Shown here one piece after another: positions 29,712-38,615 of a DNA stretch of 62,563 nt. The notes under the pieces were generated by a model. That model searched no databases. It was not told the DNA's origin and was given only the letters and a program-made list of their open reading frames with translations. Source of the DNA: Methanobrevibacter wolinii SH (GTDB lineage: Archaea; Methanobacteriota; Methanobacteria; Methanobacteriales; Methanobacteriaceae). The position numbers were made by a program, and so were the translations under genes. The DNA lies in the NCBI RefSeq assembly GCF_000621965.1, contig NZ_KK211377.1, positions 5,276-67,838 of the forward strand. Reading direction: 5' to 3'. Every line of letters begins with the position of its first letter. The stretch's first letter is position 1.

Positions 29712-30148
29712 TGTATCACTTCTTATATTTAATGATGTGAAATTATTGTATTAAATTATAAATTGGATAATATTTAAATATTTAAGTATAAAACTATTAT
29801 AATCTTTTATTTTAAAAAAATATTTAATTACACACTATTATTTAGCTTTAAAAAATATTTTAGATTAAAAAAATAGTGTTTTTTGTTTAAGAATTGAATT
29901 TTTTCTGTATAAAAATAGTTTTTCTATTATTTAATGTATTTTTCTATAACAATGATTTTTATATTATATAAAAATTGAATTTCTTCTCTATAAAAATAGT
30001 TTCTATCTATAATTTTTACTTAATAATATTAAAAATAGTATAAATTAAAATTAGTTTAAAGTTTTTTAATTAATTTAATTAATAAAAAATATAATTAAAT
30101 AGAATAGGATATTCTATTTATTAGTTTATATAATATTCCTTATATATG
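29712..30148. other. A/T-rich intergenic region with hairpin and imperfect repeat
   Basis: ACACTATT (29832-29839) can pair with AATAGTGT (29872-29879), which is followed by a T run. An imperfect repeat AATTGAATTTNTTCTNTATAAAAATAGTTT occurs near 29892 and 29973 (81-bp period). The region holds the promoter of the Cas4-like gene and the 3' end of the nucleotidyltransferase. No gene is seen. Confidence 0.55.
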
Positions 30149-31219
30149 CTAGACTGGACTTTCTTTAAGTTTGATGTATTCTCCTAAAGATTCTCTTGTA
30201 GAACCTACAAGTATTCTATATTTAGGTTTTTCTCCCTTAGTAATAACTTTTTCAAGTTTACCTCTAGCTACTGCATGTTCATTTTCAAATACTTCTCCAG
30301 CATAAGTATGGGTAAATGAAGCAAGTTTGCTAATTTTTACATTAGGTCCTTCTAATACTTTAACATCTTTTATATCATATACTGCAGGATTATCCATAAA
30401 TTCAAGTGCATTACTTATAGTACATTCAACTTTAGCAACACCTTGTGGTTCATAGATTGTATCTTCCCATTCTCCTTCAATTTCATCAAAGTTTCTAGTA
30501 CATAATATATCAAATAATGTTCCTCTAATTACTCCTCTATTGAATTTTCTTGATTCATACCAACAAAATTCTTCTTTACTTAAACTATCATCTTTGATTC
30601 TTTTATGGTATAAACGTTCCCAAAATTGATTTTGAATTGGATTTAGTACTATTTTTCTTTTAGAATCTCCTTCTCCTACTTCTACTTCTTGATCATGGTA
30701 TTTTTTAAAAGTATTCACTGCTTTTCTATGATTTTCAAGTCCATATACTACAAAATCTAAATCTGAACTTTCTGTTTTTTGAAGTCCTGGACATGTAGAA
30801 CCAGAGATACCTAAATTTTCATAATCAATACCAGCAATATAATGGAAAAAGTCAGATAAATCAATTAATTTATTTCTTGTTTCATCAGATACTTTAGTAT
30901 CTTTACCTTCTCTAATTTCTTTAAGACGATTTTCTGGTCTTATAATTTCATCTACTTTTTCAATAGGTACTCCCATCATTTCTACATTAGTGACTTCAGA
31001 GTAATAAAAGTATTCTGGATAATTTTCTCTTAAATATTTATAAGCTTCTTCTGAATTTACTTTTGAGTATCTTTTTCCGTTTTTTTCTCTATCTCCATTT
31101 GGATCTGGAATATATCTTAAAAAACAGATTATCCTATTATCAGGATGTAAATAATTTGTTGATGCAAAATATAAATCATCAGTACTGTGTATAAAGTCTC
31201 TTGTTCTTACTTTTATCAT
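30149..31219 (-). CDS. Predicted nucleotidyltransferase (archaeal Pol beta-fold protein)
   Basis: A 356-residue protein whose middle part has the nucleotidyltransferase motif GISGSTCPGLQKTESSDLDF (residues about 136-155), the GS...DxD pattern that binds two metals and the nucleotide triphosphate. The N-terminal 120 residues and the C-terminal 130 residues are well conserved in type but match no domain I recognise. Such proteins are widespread in methanogens, with unknown acceptor. AAGTGATGTT precedes the ATG. It is a single-gene unit on the minus strand. Confidence 0.72.
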   Translation of the reverse strand: MIKVRTRDFIHSTDDLYFASTNYLHPDNRIICFLRYIPDPNGDREKNGKRYSKVNSEEAYKYLRENYPEYFYYSEVTNVEMMGVPIEKVDEIIRPENRLKEIREGKDTKVSDETRNKLIDLSDFFHYIAGIDYENLGISGSTCPGLQKTESSDLDFVVYGLENHRKAVNTFKKYHDQEVEVGEGDSKRKIVLNPIQNQFWERLYHKRIKDDSLSKEEFCWYESRKFNRGVIRGTLFDILCTRNFDEIEGEWEDTIYEPQGVAKVECTISNALEFMDNPAVYDIKDVKVLEGPNVKISKLASFTHTYAGEVFENEHAVARGKLEKVITKGEKPKYRILVGSTRESLGEYIKLKESPV

Positions 31220-31674
31220 AACATCACTTGTTTTAAAAATTTAGTTTAAATTTATTTTTATTTATTATTAATATATTTCTTATTTATTATTAATTAAAAG
31301 TTTTTAATTGATTTTTTATTTATTATTAATTTTTTAGGTTTTATTAAATAATTTAATCTAATTTTTTCTATTAAATTTATATTTTAGATGTGGTTTTTTT
31401 ATAAGAGTATGTTTTTTGTGGTTAGTTTATATTTTTAGATATGATTTTCTTGTAAAATTAAGTCTTTAAAATTCTATTTTTTATTAAAATTTAGGTATAT
31501 TTAATAGATTAAAATCAAAATTAAAAATGTTTATTCTAAAAATTTCAACAAAACTAGAAATGTTAATATTTTATTTTATTAGAAATAAATATATTAACAT
31601 ATTATATTTTTTTAAATTTTATTAAGTGTTTTATAATAAAATTCAAACTTTTTAAAAATTATTGGAGTGGTTAT
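31220..31674. other. A/T-rich intergenic region
   Basis: This 455-bp region lies between divergent genes. TTTATTATTAAT recurs three times near its left end. At 31542-31555 there is ATTTCAACAAAACT, whose reverse complement resembles the ends of the MITE-like elements, but no partner end is seen. Nothing else is recognised. Confidence 0.5.
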
Positions 31675-32268
31675 ATGTCTATTATACATAAACATATACA
31701 AGAAAAATTTTCATATGATGGAAGTCAAATAGAACCTATGTGGGCTTTTAGGGAATTTAATGTAAGAGGTTCCTCAATAATTTCTTGGAGAGGACCTATG
31801 AATATTCATCCAGAAAATATTAAGGATTTTGCAGATGTTGGTACTGAAATTAAATCAAATGAGATGTTTCATACTATGACTGAATTCTTTGATTGTCAAC
31901 CAGCTAATATGAAAATTGCATATTTACGTCAAAGATTATTAATTCTAATTTTTAATGAACATTTAACTAAGAAAGGTATTATTGCTAATAGAGATGGGGA
32001 TGATATTTATATTGGTGGAAGAAAACTTAGTGTATGTATTGCCACTGCATCAATAAGTTCTATGAAAATCCATTTTGCCCTTAATATTCGTGATGAAGGA
32101 ACTCCAGTTGATGTAGATACTATTGGCCTTTTTGATATAAAGGATTCTAATGGTAATCAAATATTTAATGATGATAATGTATGTGATTTTATGAATGAAG
32201 TTTTAGATGCATATATTGATGAATTAAATACTTTAGATTTAGATATTAGTAAAACTAAAATTTTATAA
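31675..32268 (+). CDS. DUF366 family protein beside queD-queE
   Basis: A 197-residue soluble protein of the DUF366 family, recognised by SYDGSQIEPMWAFREFNVRG (close to the N-terminus) and by GIIANRDGDDIYIGGRKLSVCIAT (middle). Its biochemical function is not established. DUF366 genes repeatedly occur beside the preQ0 synthesis genes queD and queE in methanogens, as here (queD begins 325 bp downstream, same strand), so a part in 7-deazaguanine synthesis or use in tRNA is a reasonable guess. GGAGTGGTTAT precedes the ATG. Confidence 0.72.
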   Translation: MSIIHKHIQEKFSYDGSQIEPMWAFREFNVRGSSIISWRGPMNIHPENIKDFADVGTEIKSNEMFHTMTEFFDCQPANMKIAYLRQRLLILIFNEHLTKKGIIANRDGDDIYIGGRKLSVCIATASISSMKIHFALNIRDEGTPVDVDTIGLFDIKDSNGNQIFNDDNVCDFMNEVLDAYIDELNTLDLDISKTKIL

Positions 32269-32593
32269 TCTTATTTATTCATTTAAATTACATATCAATT
32301 TAATCTAATTATATAATTAATTTAGATATTGTATTTTAATTATATTTTAATTTAAATTTTTATTAAATTTAGAATTTAATCTTATTTTAAATTTTAATGA
32401 TATTTTTTGTTTAAATTAGTTATATGGTAATTTTTTAGTGGTGTTTAGATTTTTATAGGGTTTAAATTAGTTATATGGTAATTTTTATTAGTGTTTAAAT
32501 TCTTATAAATTTTTTATATAAGAATTTATCATACTTAAATTTCTATAAAAATATATATTTTAAGATATTAATTTTAATTAAGAGGTTTTTAAA
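32269..32593. other. Intergenic region with a two-copy 51-bp repeat
   Basis: This 325-bp A/T-rich region carries a direct repeat beginning GTTTAAATTAGTTATATGGT at 32409 and at 32460. It probably includes the queD promoter. No gene is seen. Confidence 0.6.
32409..32510. repeat. Two-copy 51-bp direct repeat
   Basis: Copies begin at 32409 and 32460. The first 25 bases match exactly; the rest differs at a few positions (TTTAGATTTTTATA against TTTAAATTCTTATA). It lies between DUF366 and queD. Confidence 0.8.
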
Positions 32594-33109
32594 ATGAAAA
32601 TAATTATTAATGGAATAAATGCTAATTTAAGATTTTCAGCAGCTCATATGATACCAACTCATAAATCTTGTGGTTTTATTCATGGTCATTCTTATTTTGT
32701 TGATATTGAGATAGAAGGTGAAAAATCAGGAGATTTCAACTTTGTTGTTGATTTTAAAGAGGTTAAATCAATTGTTAAAGATATTTGTAATAGTCTTGAT
32801 CATAGATTTTTAGTACCTATATACAATAATCACATGGATTTTAAAGATATTGATGATGAAGATTTATCTATTGAAGCTTTTGATGATTTTAAAAATATTC
32901 AATTTAAAATAGAACATAAAGGTTATACTATTCCTAAAGAAGATTGTGTACTTCTTCCTATAAAATATACTTCTGCAGAAGCTTTATCTGAATATTTTGT
33001 TGAAAAAATTTATGATAAACTTTCTAATACTAGTAATCTTAAATCAATTTCTGCATGTGTTAATGAAGGTATTGGTCAAGGTGCAATGTTTACAAAAACT
33101 ATTAATTAG
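32594..33109 (+). CDS. queD: 6-pyruvoyl-tetrahydropterin synthase / QueD family protein
   Basis: A 171-residue QueD/PTPS-family enzyme. The three zinc histidines are in FSAAHM (His18) and IHGHSY (His30, His32), and the active-site Cys26 is in KSCGF. LDHRFL supplies the catalytic His. In the preQ0 route it turns dihydroneopterin triphosphate into 6-carboxytetrahydropterin. Archaeal relatives can also make other pterins, but the adjoining queE supports the preQ0 role. The insertion NNHMDFKDIDDEDLSIEAF (about residues 76-94) is longer than in E. coli QueD. AAGAGGTTTTTAAA precedes the ATG. Confidence 0.88.
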   Translation: MKIIINGINANLRFSAAHMIPTHKSCGFIHGHSYFVDIEIEGEKSGDFNFVVDFKEVKSIVKDICNSLDHRFLVPIYNNHMDFKDIDDEDLSIEAFDDFKNIQFKIEHKGYTIPKEDCVLLPIKYTSAEALSEYFVEKIYDKLSNTSNLKSISACVNEGIGQGAMFTKTIN

Positions 33110-33117
33110 GTTTTATT

Positions 33118-33819
33118 ATGTTGGAAGCTCCTATTGTTGAAATATTTTCAAGTATTCAAGGTGAAGGTTTACTTGTAGGTAGAAGACAAATATTTGTAAG
33201 ATTTGCAGGATGTAATCTTAATTGTAGTTATTGTGATACTGAAGCAAGTAAATCTTCTAAAAATGGAACTCTTAGGAATGTTGATTATGTTGTAAATAAA
33301 ATTAATGAGCTTAAAACTCCTGATTTACATTCTGTTTCATTTACTGGCGGTGAACCTAGTTTATATGCTGATTTTATAAAAGAAGTTATTGATAAAATAA
33401 ATTTTCCAGGATTTCTTGAAACTAATGGTATATTAACTAAAGAAATTAATAAAATTGATAATTTGAAATATGCTTCTCTAGATATTAAATTACCTGAAAA
33501 TTTAGAAGATGCTTTTGATTCTAAAATAATATCTTCAGAAATAGATTCTATTAATCTTTTAATAGATAAAGGAATTAATGTTTATTGTAAAATTGTGGTA
33601 TTTCCAAATTTAGATTTGAAATTATTTGAAAATTTAATTTTTAATGTATCTAAAGCTATTAATAAAAAAGATAATTTATCAATTATAATTCAGCCAGTAA
33701 GTCCTATTGAACTTTGGAAAAATGATAAAGACAAATTATTTAAGTTTTCAGAGATTACAGGTAAATATATGGATGTTTTAATTATTCCTCAATTACATAA
33801 GTTTATGAATATTGAATGA
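33118..33819 (+). CDS. queE: 7-carboxy-7-deazaguanine synthase
   Basis: A 233-residue radical SAM enzyme of the QueE family. The N-terminal IVEIFSSIQGEGLLVGRRQIF, then FAGCNLNCSYCDTE with Cys32, Cys36 and Cys39 (C-x3-C-x2-C) and FTGGEPSLY are typical. It contracts 6-carboxytetrahydropterin to 7-carboxy-7-deazaguanine, which leads to preQ0 and in archaea to archaeosine at tRNA position 15. It begins 8 bp after queD and is surely cotranscribed. queC and the tRNA-guanine transglycosylase are not in the window. Confidence 0.93.
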   Translation: MLEAPIVEIFSSIQGEGLLVGRRQIFVRFAGCNLNCSYCDTEASKSSKNGTLRNVDYVVNKINELKTPDLHSVSFTGGEPSLYADFIKEVIDKINFPGFLETNGILTKEINKIDNLKYASLDIKLPENLEDAFDSKIISSEIDSINLLIDKGINVYCKIVVFPNLDLKLFENLIFNVSKAINKKDNLSIIIQPVSPIELWKNDKDKLFKFSEITGKYMDVLIIPQLHKFMNIE

Positions 33820-34194
33820 ATATATATTTTTTATTATATTCTTTGTATTTTTATTCATTTTTTCATTTTTTCATAGATTTTTTTACTTTTTTTATAATTT
33901 TTCATTATATTATTTATAAATTTTTTAGTTTTTTTCAATTTTTTATTTGTTTGTATATATAAAAACAAAAAACCATATAGAAAATATTATTATATATTAA
34001 AGATTTAATAATATTTGTTAAAAGGTGATTAAAAAAAAGTATTCTGTTTTTTATATTATACAATCTTAGTATTATTTTTATATTTTGTCTATATTTTCGA
34101 TTTTTTAGGTATATTCAATTTTAAAAATTTAATCTAAGATTTTTTATTGTATAATATTTTTTTATTATCTTAAAAAAAATATGAGGTGTGTTCT
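33820..34194. other. A/T-rich intergenic region with a hairpin
   Basis: The arms AAATATTATTA (33982-33992) and TAATAATATTT (34006-34016) form a perfect 11-bp A/T hairpin. A TATA-like TATATATAAAAA occurs near 33954. It would serve as 3' region of queE and promoter of the CBS gene. No gene is seen. Confidence 0.5.
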
Positions 34195-35139
34195 ATGAAT
34201 GACAAAAGCACTAAAAGTTTTAAAAAATCAAGAAACAGAGGATCTATCGAACGTGAAACAAAAGAAGCTGATCATGATGGAGATGTAATGACATTAGTTT
34301 CAAAAGATGTTATTTCAGTACCTCCTACTACCTCTATTATTGATACAGCACATTTAATGATAGAACACGAATTTAGAAGAATTCCAGTTACAGATCCTGG
34401 TTCAAAAAAATTATTAGGTATTGTAACAACTATGGATATTCTTAGTTTTTTAGGTGGTGGAGATAAATACAATATTATTAAATACAAATGTAATGATAAT
34501 TATCTCGCTGCAATTAATGAGCCTATTAAAGAAATTATGACTCGTGGTGTAATTACTATGAATCATAAAGCTACTATTAAAGAAACTGTTAAAGCTATGG
34601 TAGATAACCATGTAGGTGCAATGCCAATTGTTGATAAAGATGATAAATTAGTAGGTATTGTAACAGAAAGAGATTTCGCTTTAGCACTTGCAGGAGTTTT
34701 AACTAAAGAAACAGTTAATGATTATATGTCTTCTGATGTAATTACTATTACTCCAGGAACTTCATTAGATTATACAACTAAATTTATGGTAAGAAATAGT
34801 TTCAGAAGATTACCTATTGTAAGTGAAGATGAAATTGCACCAGAACATGGAGATAAAATTATTGGAATTGTAACTTCAACAGATATTTTAAGATACTTTG
34901 TTGATAAAAAATTCTTCTCACAAATGGATACAAATGTTGCATCTGACTTATTAGATGAAGTTAAAATATCTGAAGTAATGTCTAAAGGTGCAAGAACTGT
35001 TGAACCAACAACAAGACTTGGTGATTTCGCTGAATTATTAAAAGAGAAAAATATTGGTGGTGTCCCAGTAATTAGTCATGATCAAGTTGTTGGAATAATT
35101 ACTGAAAGGGATATTATTAAAGCAATCAATGATAATTAA
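34195..35139 (+). CDS. Four-CBS-domain protein
   Basis: A 314-residue protein made of two Bateman modules, that is four CBS repeats beginning near residues 28, 104, 167 and 260 (cores VMTLVSKDVISV, IKEIMTRGVITM, VNDYMSSDVITI, ISEVMSKGARTV). Each contains the GIVTxxDI-type turn. A basic N-terminal tail of about 25 residues precedes them. There is no enzyme domain despite the resemblance to IMP dehydrogenase. CBS pairs usually bind adenosine nucleotides. ATG 34195 follows GAGGTG; an in-frame GTG inside that ribosome site (34186) is not chosen. A sister gene lies 88 bp downstream. Confidence 0.88.
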   Translation: MNDKSTKSFKKSRNRGSIERETKEADHDGDVMTLVSKDVISVPPTTSIIDTAHLMIEHEFRRIPVTDPGSKKLLGIVTTMDILSFLGGGDKYNIIKYKCNDNYLAAINEPIKEIMTRGVITMNHKATIKETVKAMVDNHVGAMPIVDKDDKLVGIVTERDFALALAGVLTKETVNDYMSSDVITITPGTSLDYTTKFMVRNSFRRLPIVSEDEIAPEHGDKIIGIVTSTDILRYFVDKKFFSQMDTNVASDLLDEVKISEVMSKGARTVEPTTRLGDFAELLKEKNIGGVPVISHDQVVGIITERDIIKAINDN

Positions 35140-35227
35140 ATTTTTAAATAATCTTATTTTATTATTTTTAAATTTATTTTTTTTATTGTAAAATTAAACA
35201 CGTTAATAAATAGAAGGGGACTAAATT

Positions 35228-36049
35228 ATGCAAATTAAAAACATTATGTCTGAAGATTTAATTACTATCGATAAAGATCAAAATCTTTTAGATGGATTAA
35301 AATTATTTAGGAAAAATAAAATTTCTAGATTACCTGTTATTAATACTAATAAAGATAATGAAAAAGAATTAGTAGGTATTGTATCTGAAAGAGATATTGC
35401 AAAAAAATTAGGTTCTTCTAAATATGAAAAACTCTCACCATCTGCATTACATATTTCATCTGTAATGGTAAAAGATGTTATTACTGTTGATGAAACAATG
35501 AACTTAGTTGATGTAGCTAATATAATGCTTGATAAAGGTATTGGTTCTGTTCCTATTGAATCTGATGGAATTATGGTAGGAATAGTATCTAAAGCAGACT
35601 TTGTTGGAATATGTTCTGGTAAAGCATATGAAAAATATACTGTTGAAGATATTATGACTAATGATATTATTTCTGTATCTATTGATGAAAGATTAGTTCA
35701 TGCAAGAAGAGTTATTCTTGATAATCATATTGGTAGATTACTTGTAACTGAAGATAATGAACTTGCAGGAATTATTACATCAAAAGATATCATTAGATGT
35801 TTAATTGACTTTAAAAAACATACTCCAGATAAATATCAAAAATCACAAATTAAAAATCTTTATGTCAGTGATTTAATGTCTGGAAATGTTGAAACTGTCT
35901 CTAAAGATGAAAGTATTGTTGATGTTGCAAATAAAATGTTAGAAACAGGATATAATGGATATCCTGTTGTTGATGAAAATAATAAAGTTATTGGTATCAT
36001 CACTCAAACAGATTTACTTGCTCTTGTAGCAGATTTAGAAAGTGACTAG
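35228..36049 (+). CDS. Four-CBS-domain protein, second copy
   Basis: A 273-residue protein with four CBS repeats beginning near residues 2, 75, 140 and 215 (IKNIMSEDLITI, ISSVMVKDVITV, VEDIMTNDIISV, VSDLMSGNVETV), and nothing else. It is a paralogue of the preceding gene but lacks its basic N-terminal tail. AGAAGGGGACTAAATT precedes the ATG. The two adjacent genes, and the CBS-ParB gene at the left of the window, make three CBS proteins here. Its partner enzyme is unknown. Confidence 0.88.
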   Translation: MQIKNIMSEDLITIDKDQNLLDGLKLFRKNKISRLPVINTNKDNEKELVGIVSERDIAKKLGSSKYEKLSPSALHISSVMVKDVITVDETMNLVDVANIMLDKGIGSVPIESDGIMVGIVSKADFVGICSGKAYEKYTVEDIMTNDIISVSIDERLVHARRVILDNHIGRLLVTEDNELAGIITSKDIIRCLIDFKKHTPDKYQKSQIKNLYVSDLMSGNVETVSKDESIVDVANKMLETGYNGYPVVDENNKVIGIITQTDLLALVADLESD

Positions 36050-36124
36050 TTTTTATTAAGCTATTTATTAAGCTAATTCTTAATATTTAGCTATTTTTTT
36101 ACATTTTTTTTTGGAGGTTCTATT

Positions 36125-36937
36125 ATTCGAGACATTGCTTTTTTAGGACCTGAAGGAACTTTTACACATGAAGTAGCATCTAGACTTAGTAATAATTTAC
36201 TTACATGTGATTCAATTAATCATGTAATGGATGCTGTAATTGGTGGTAAATGTTCTAAAGGTGTTGTTCCTATTGAAAATTCTATTGAAGGTTCTGTAAA
36301 TATAACTTTAGATTTATTAGTTCATTCTTATGATTTATTAATCGAAAAAGAAATAATATTTCCGATTAATCATAATTTACTTGCTCCTAAAGGTGTTAAA
36401 CTTGAAGATATTACTGATGTATTTTCTCATCCACAAGCTTTAGCACAATGCCATAATTATTTAATAGAACATAATATTAAACCTCATCAAACATTAAGTA
36501 CTGCTGCAGCATCTAAAAAAATTTCTAATATTGAACATTCTGCTTCTATAGGTACATTAAAGTCAGCAGAATTATATGGTTTAAATGTTTTAGAAAAAAA
36601 TATTCAAGATGTAGATAATAATGAAACACGATTTGTTGTGATTTCTAATCATGATTCAAGACCTAGTTCTAATGATAAAACTTCTATAGTATTTTCATTA
36701 TATGATGATAAACCAGGAGGTTTATATGAAATATTAAGTATTTTTGCTAATAATCATATTAATTTAAGTAAAATAGAATCTAGACCATCTAAACAAGGAC
36801 TTGGAAAATATATATTTTTTATAGATTTGTATGGTCATAGAAAAAATGATAAAATATTTAGAGTATTAGAGGAAGTTTCTAAAGATACTTCATTTTTTAA
36901 GATTTTAGGATCATATCCAGTATTTAAACATTATTAG
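36125..36937 (+). CDS. pheA: Prephenate dehydratase, apparent ATT start
   Basis: A prephenate dehydratase of about 270 residues. The catalytic domain begins DIAFLGPEGTFTHEVA and continues with GVVPIENSIEGSVNITLD, and the regulatory ACT domain follows (TSIVFSLYDDKPGGLYEILSIF, then ESRPSKQGLGKYIFFIDL). It makes phenylpyruvate for phenylalanine. The first ATG (36227) would remove the GPEGTF motif. No ATG, GTG or TTG is in frame near the true N-terminus; instead GGAGG (36113-36117) is followed by two in-frame ATT codons at 36122 and 36125. The second has a spacing of seven, so I use it. The ACT domain suggests feedback by phenylalanine. Confidence 0.88.
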   Translation: MRDIAFLGPEGTFTHEVASRLSNNLLTCDSINHVMDAVIGGKCSKGVVPIENSIEGSVNITLDLLVHSYDLLIEKEIIFPINHNLLAPKGVKLEDITDVFSHPQALAQCHNYLIEHNIKPHQTLSTAAASKKISNIEHSASIGTLKSAELYGLNVLEKNIQDVDNNETRFVVISNHDSRPSSNDKTSIVFSLYDDKPGGLYEILSIFANNHINLSKIESRPSKQGLGKYIFFIDLYGHRKNDKIFRVLEEVSKDTSFFKILGSYPVFKHY

Positions 36938-37175
36938 TGTTTTATTTTATCTTTTTAGTTATTGTTTATATTTTTTATTATAATTTGAATTAAAATAATT
37001 ATTTATATTTTTAAAAATTAATTTTATTATTTTATTATTTTTATTTATTGATTTATTTTTTCTAAATATATTAAAAACATAATAAATTTATATGTTAATA
37101 ATCTAATAAAAATTATATATAGGTTAATTTAAAGATTTAATTAAATATTAAAATTTTAAAAATTAGGTTGATGGT

Positions 37176-37937
37176 ATTATTAATCCAGATAAAGAAAAGC
37201 TTATTAAAGTCATGAAAGAACTTAAAGCTGATCATCAAAATGGTAAGATTTCTGATGAGAAGTATAAGGAGTTATCACGACAATATATGATTAAGTTAAA
37301 AAAGATTGATGCTTCTAGTAGGATTAGAACCATGCAAGGTAGAAAACAGAAATATCCATCTTCTAATCAATATTCACAAGGTATTAGGCCAGATAAAAGG
37401 GCTGCAGAGTTAAGTAGATTAGAGGATGAAAAATTAGTTCAAAAATACATAGTTAATCCTAAAAAATCATCAAATAATCAAAGACCTAAATCTCATGGAA
37501 GTAATAGTGGTAAATGGAGTGTTATTGCAGTTGTTTTCTTAATTATTGCATTTACTGCTGGAATCGGATTTGGTATGTTGAACTTTGATTTTAAAGCAAC
37601 AAATATTTCAAATGCATCTGCTATTGTTACAGATTCTGCTTTTCCTGCAGAAATTTCTAACAATACAACAGTAGGTACTACAAATTCATCTTCAATAAGT
37701 TCAACTTCATCAAGTACTGATTCATCATCTGATGTATCTTCAGGTACTTCTACAAGTTCTAGTTCTTCTTCAGGTACTAGTGATTCTAGTGGTTCTTCTA
37801 GTGGAGAATCTGGTTCTTCTTCAAGTTCTGATGGTTCTGGTAGTTCTTCTAGTGGAGGATCTAGTTCTTCTTCAAGTTCTGATGGTTCTGGTAGTTCTTC
37901 TAGTGGAGGATCTTCAGGTGCAGGTAGTACTAATTAA
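37176..37937 (+). CDS. Membrane-anchored protein with Ser/Gly-rich external tail
   Basis: About 253 residues if begun at ATT 37176, or 241 from ATG 37212. The cytoplasmic N-terminal part is basic and helical (KLIKVMKELKADHQNGKISD). One hydrophobic helix (WSVIAVVFLIIAFTAGIGFG) follows near the middle, then about 100 residues almost only Ser, Gly, Thr and Asp, with two 17-residue repeats. Such a tail is typical of cell-surface stalks and is a likely glycosylation target. The N-terminal part is well ordered in upstream codons (I-N-P-D-K-E-K), which favours the ATT start; an overlapping 14-codon reading frame from ATG 37171 ends in ATGA at 37212. Function unknown. Confidence 0.7.
   Translation: MINPDKEKLIKVMKELKADHQNGKISDEKYKELSRQYMIKLKKIDASSRIRTMQGRKQKYPSSNQYSQGIRPDKRAAELSRLEDEKLVQKYIVNPKKSSNNQRPKSHGSNSGKWSVIAVVFLIIAFTAGIGFGMLNFDFKATNISNASAIVTDSAFPAEISNNTTVGTTNSSSISSTSSSTDSSSDVSSGTSTSSSSSSGTSDSSGSSSGESGSSSSSDGSGSSSSGGSSSSSSSDGSGSSSSGGSSGAGSTN
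37813..37914 (+). repeat. In-frame 51-bp tandem repeat in the Ser-rich gene
   Basis: Two copies (37813-37863 and 37864-37914) of 51 bp encode a 17-residue Ser/Gly/Asp unit with two or three base changes between them. The period is a multiple of three, so copy-number change would lengthen the stalk without breaking the frame. Confidence 0.85.
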
Positions 37938-37987
37938 TATTTTTATTAATTAATTTTTAATTTTTTTAGTTTAAAATGGTGAATATT

Positions 37988-38548
37988 ATGAAAAAGTCAT
38001 ATTATGTTGTTGGAATTATTATTATTGTTTTAATAGTTGCTGCAGCAGTTGTCTTATCTAGTCATGATAGTAGTGCTAAGGGAAATAGTAATCAAACAGA
38101 GGTTCAAACAGTTTCTCAAGGTGGAGTTATTGTTAAATTCCCATCTGATTGGGTAGTGGCTAAATCTCAAACAAATGACACTGTTGTTGCAATTGCAGAT
38201 TCTAAAACATTAGACTCTTCTAAAAATGCTAAGGTTAATGTTAATATTGAAAAAAGAGATTTAGATGGTCAAAATTTAAATACATACTTCAATAAAACAT
38301 ATACTTCTTTATTATCTAATTCATCAAATCAATTAATATCCTTAGGTAATTCAACAGCAATTAAAGATAAAGAATGTTATGAAGCAGATTATGTTTCAGA
38401 TAAAGATGCAGATGCAAAAGAACATAGGGCAATTTGGGTTGAAAGTAATGGACAAGCTTATGTAATTTTATGTACTGCACCACAAAAAAGTTTTGAAAAT
38501 TACAATAAATATTTTAATTATATTATAAATAATATTAAAATTGAATAA
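37988..38548 (+). CDS. Exported or membrane-anchored PsbP/DUF1795-like protein
   Basis: A 186-residue protein with an N-terminal hydrophobic anchor (SYYVVGIIIIVLIVAAAVVL, residues about 4-23) and an external domain that resembles PsbP/DUF1795 folds (GGVIVKFPSDWVVAK, then KARVNV-like strands and AYVILCTAP near the end). There is no lipobox Cys, so it probably stays as a signal anchor. The ATG at 37988 follows GGTGA; an ATG four codons earlier is the alternative. It lies about 50 bp after the Ser-rich protein on the same strand and may act with it at the cell surface. Confidence 0.65.
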   Translation: MKKSYYVVGIIIIVLIVAAAVVLSSHDSSAKGNSNQTEVQTVSQGGVIVKFPSDWVVAKSQTNDTVVAIADSKTLDSSKNAKVNVNIEKRDLDGQNLNTYFNKTYTSLLSNSSNQLISLGNSTAIKDKECYEADYVSDKDADAKEHRAIWVESNGQAYVILCTAPQKSFENYNKYFNYIINNIKIE

Positions 38549-38615
38549 TTCTTTTTTATTTATTTTTTTTTAAATTATATTAAAAAATCTATTATTTTTT
38601 TTACGAGGTTTTATT

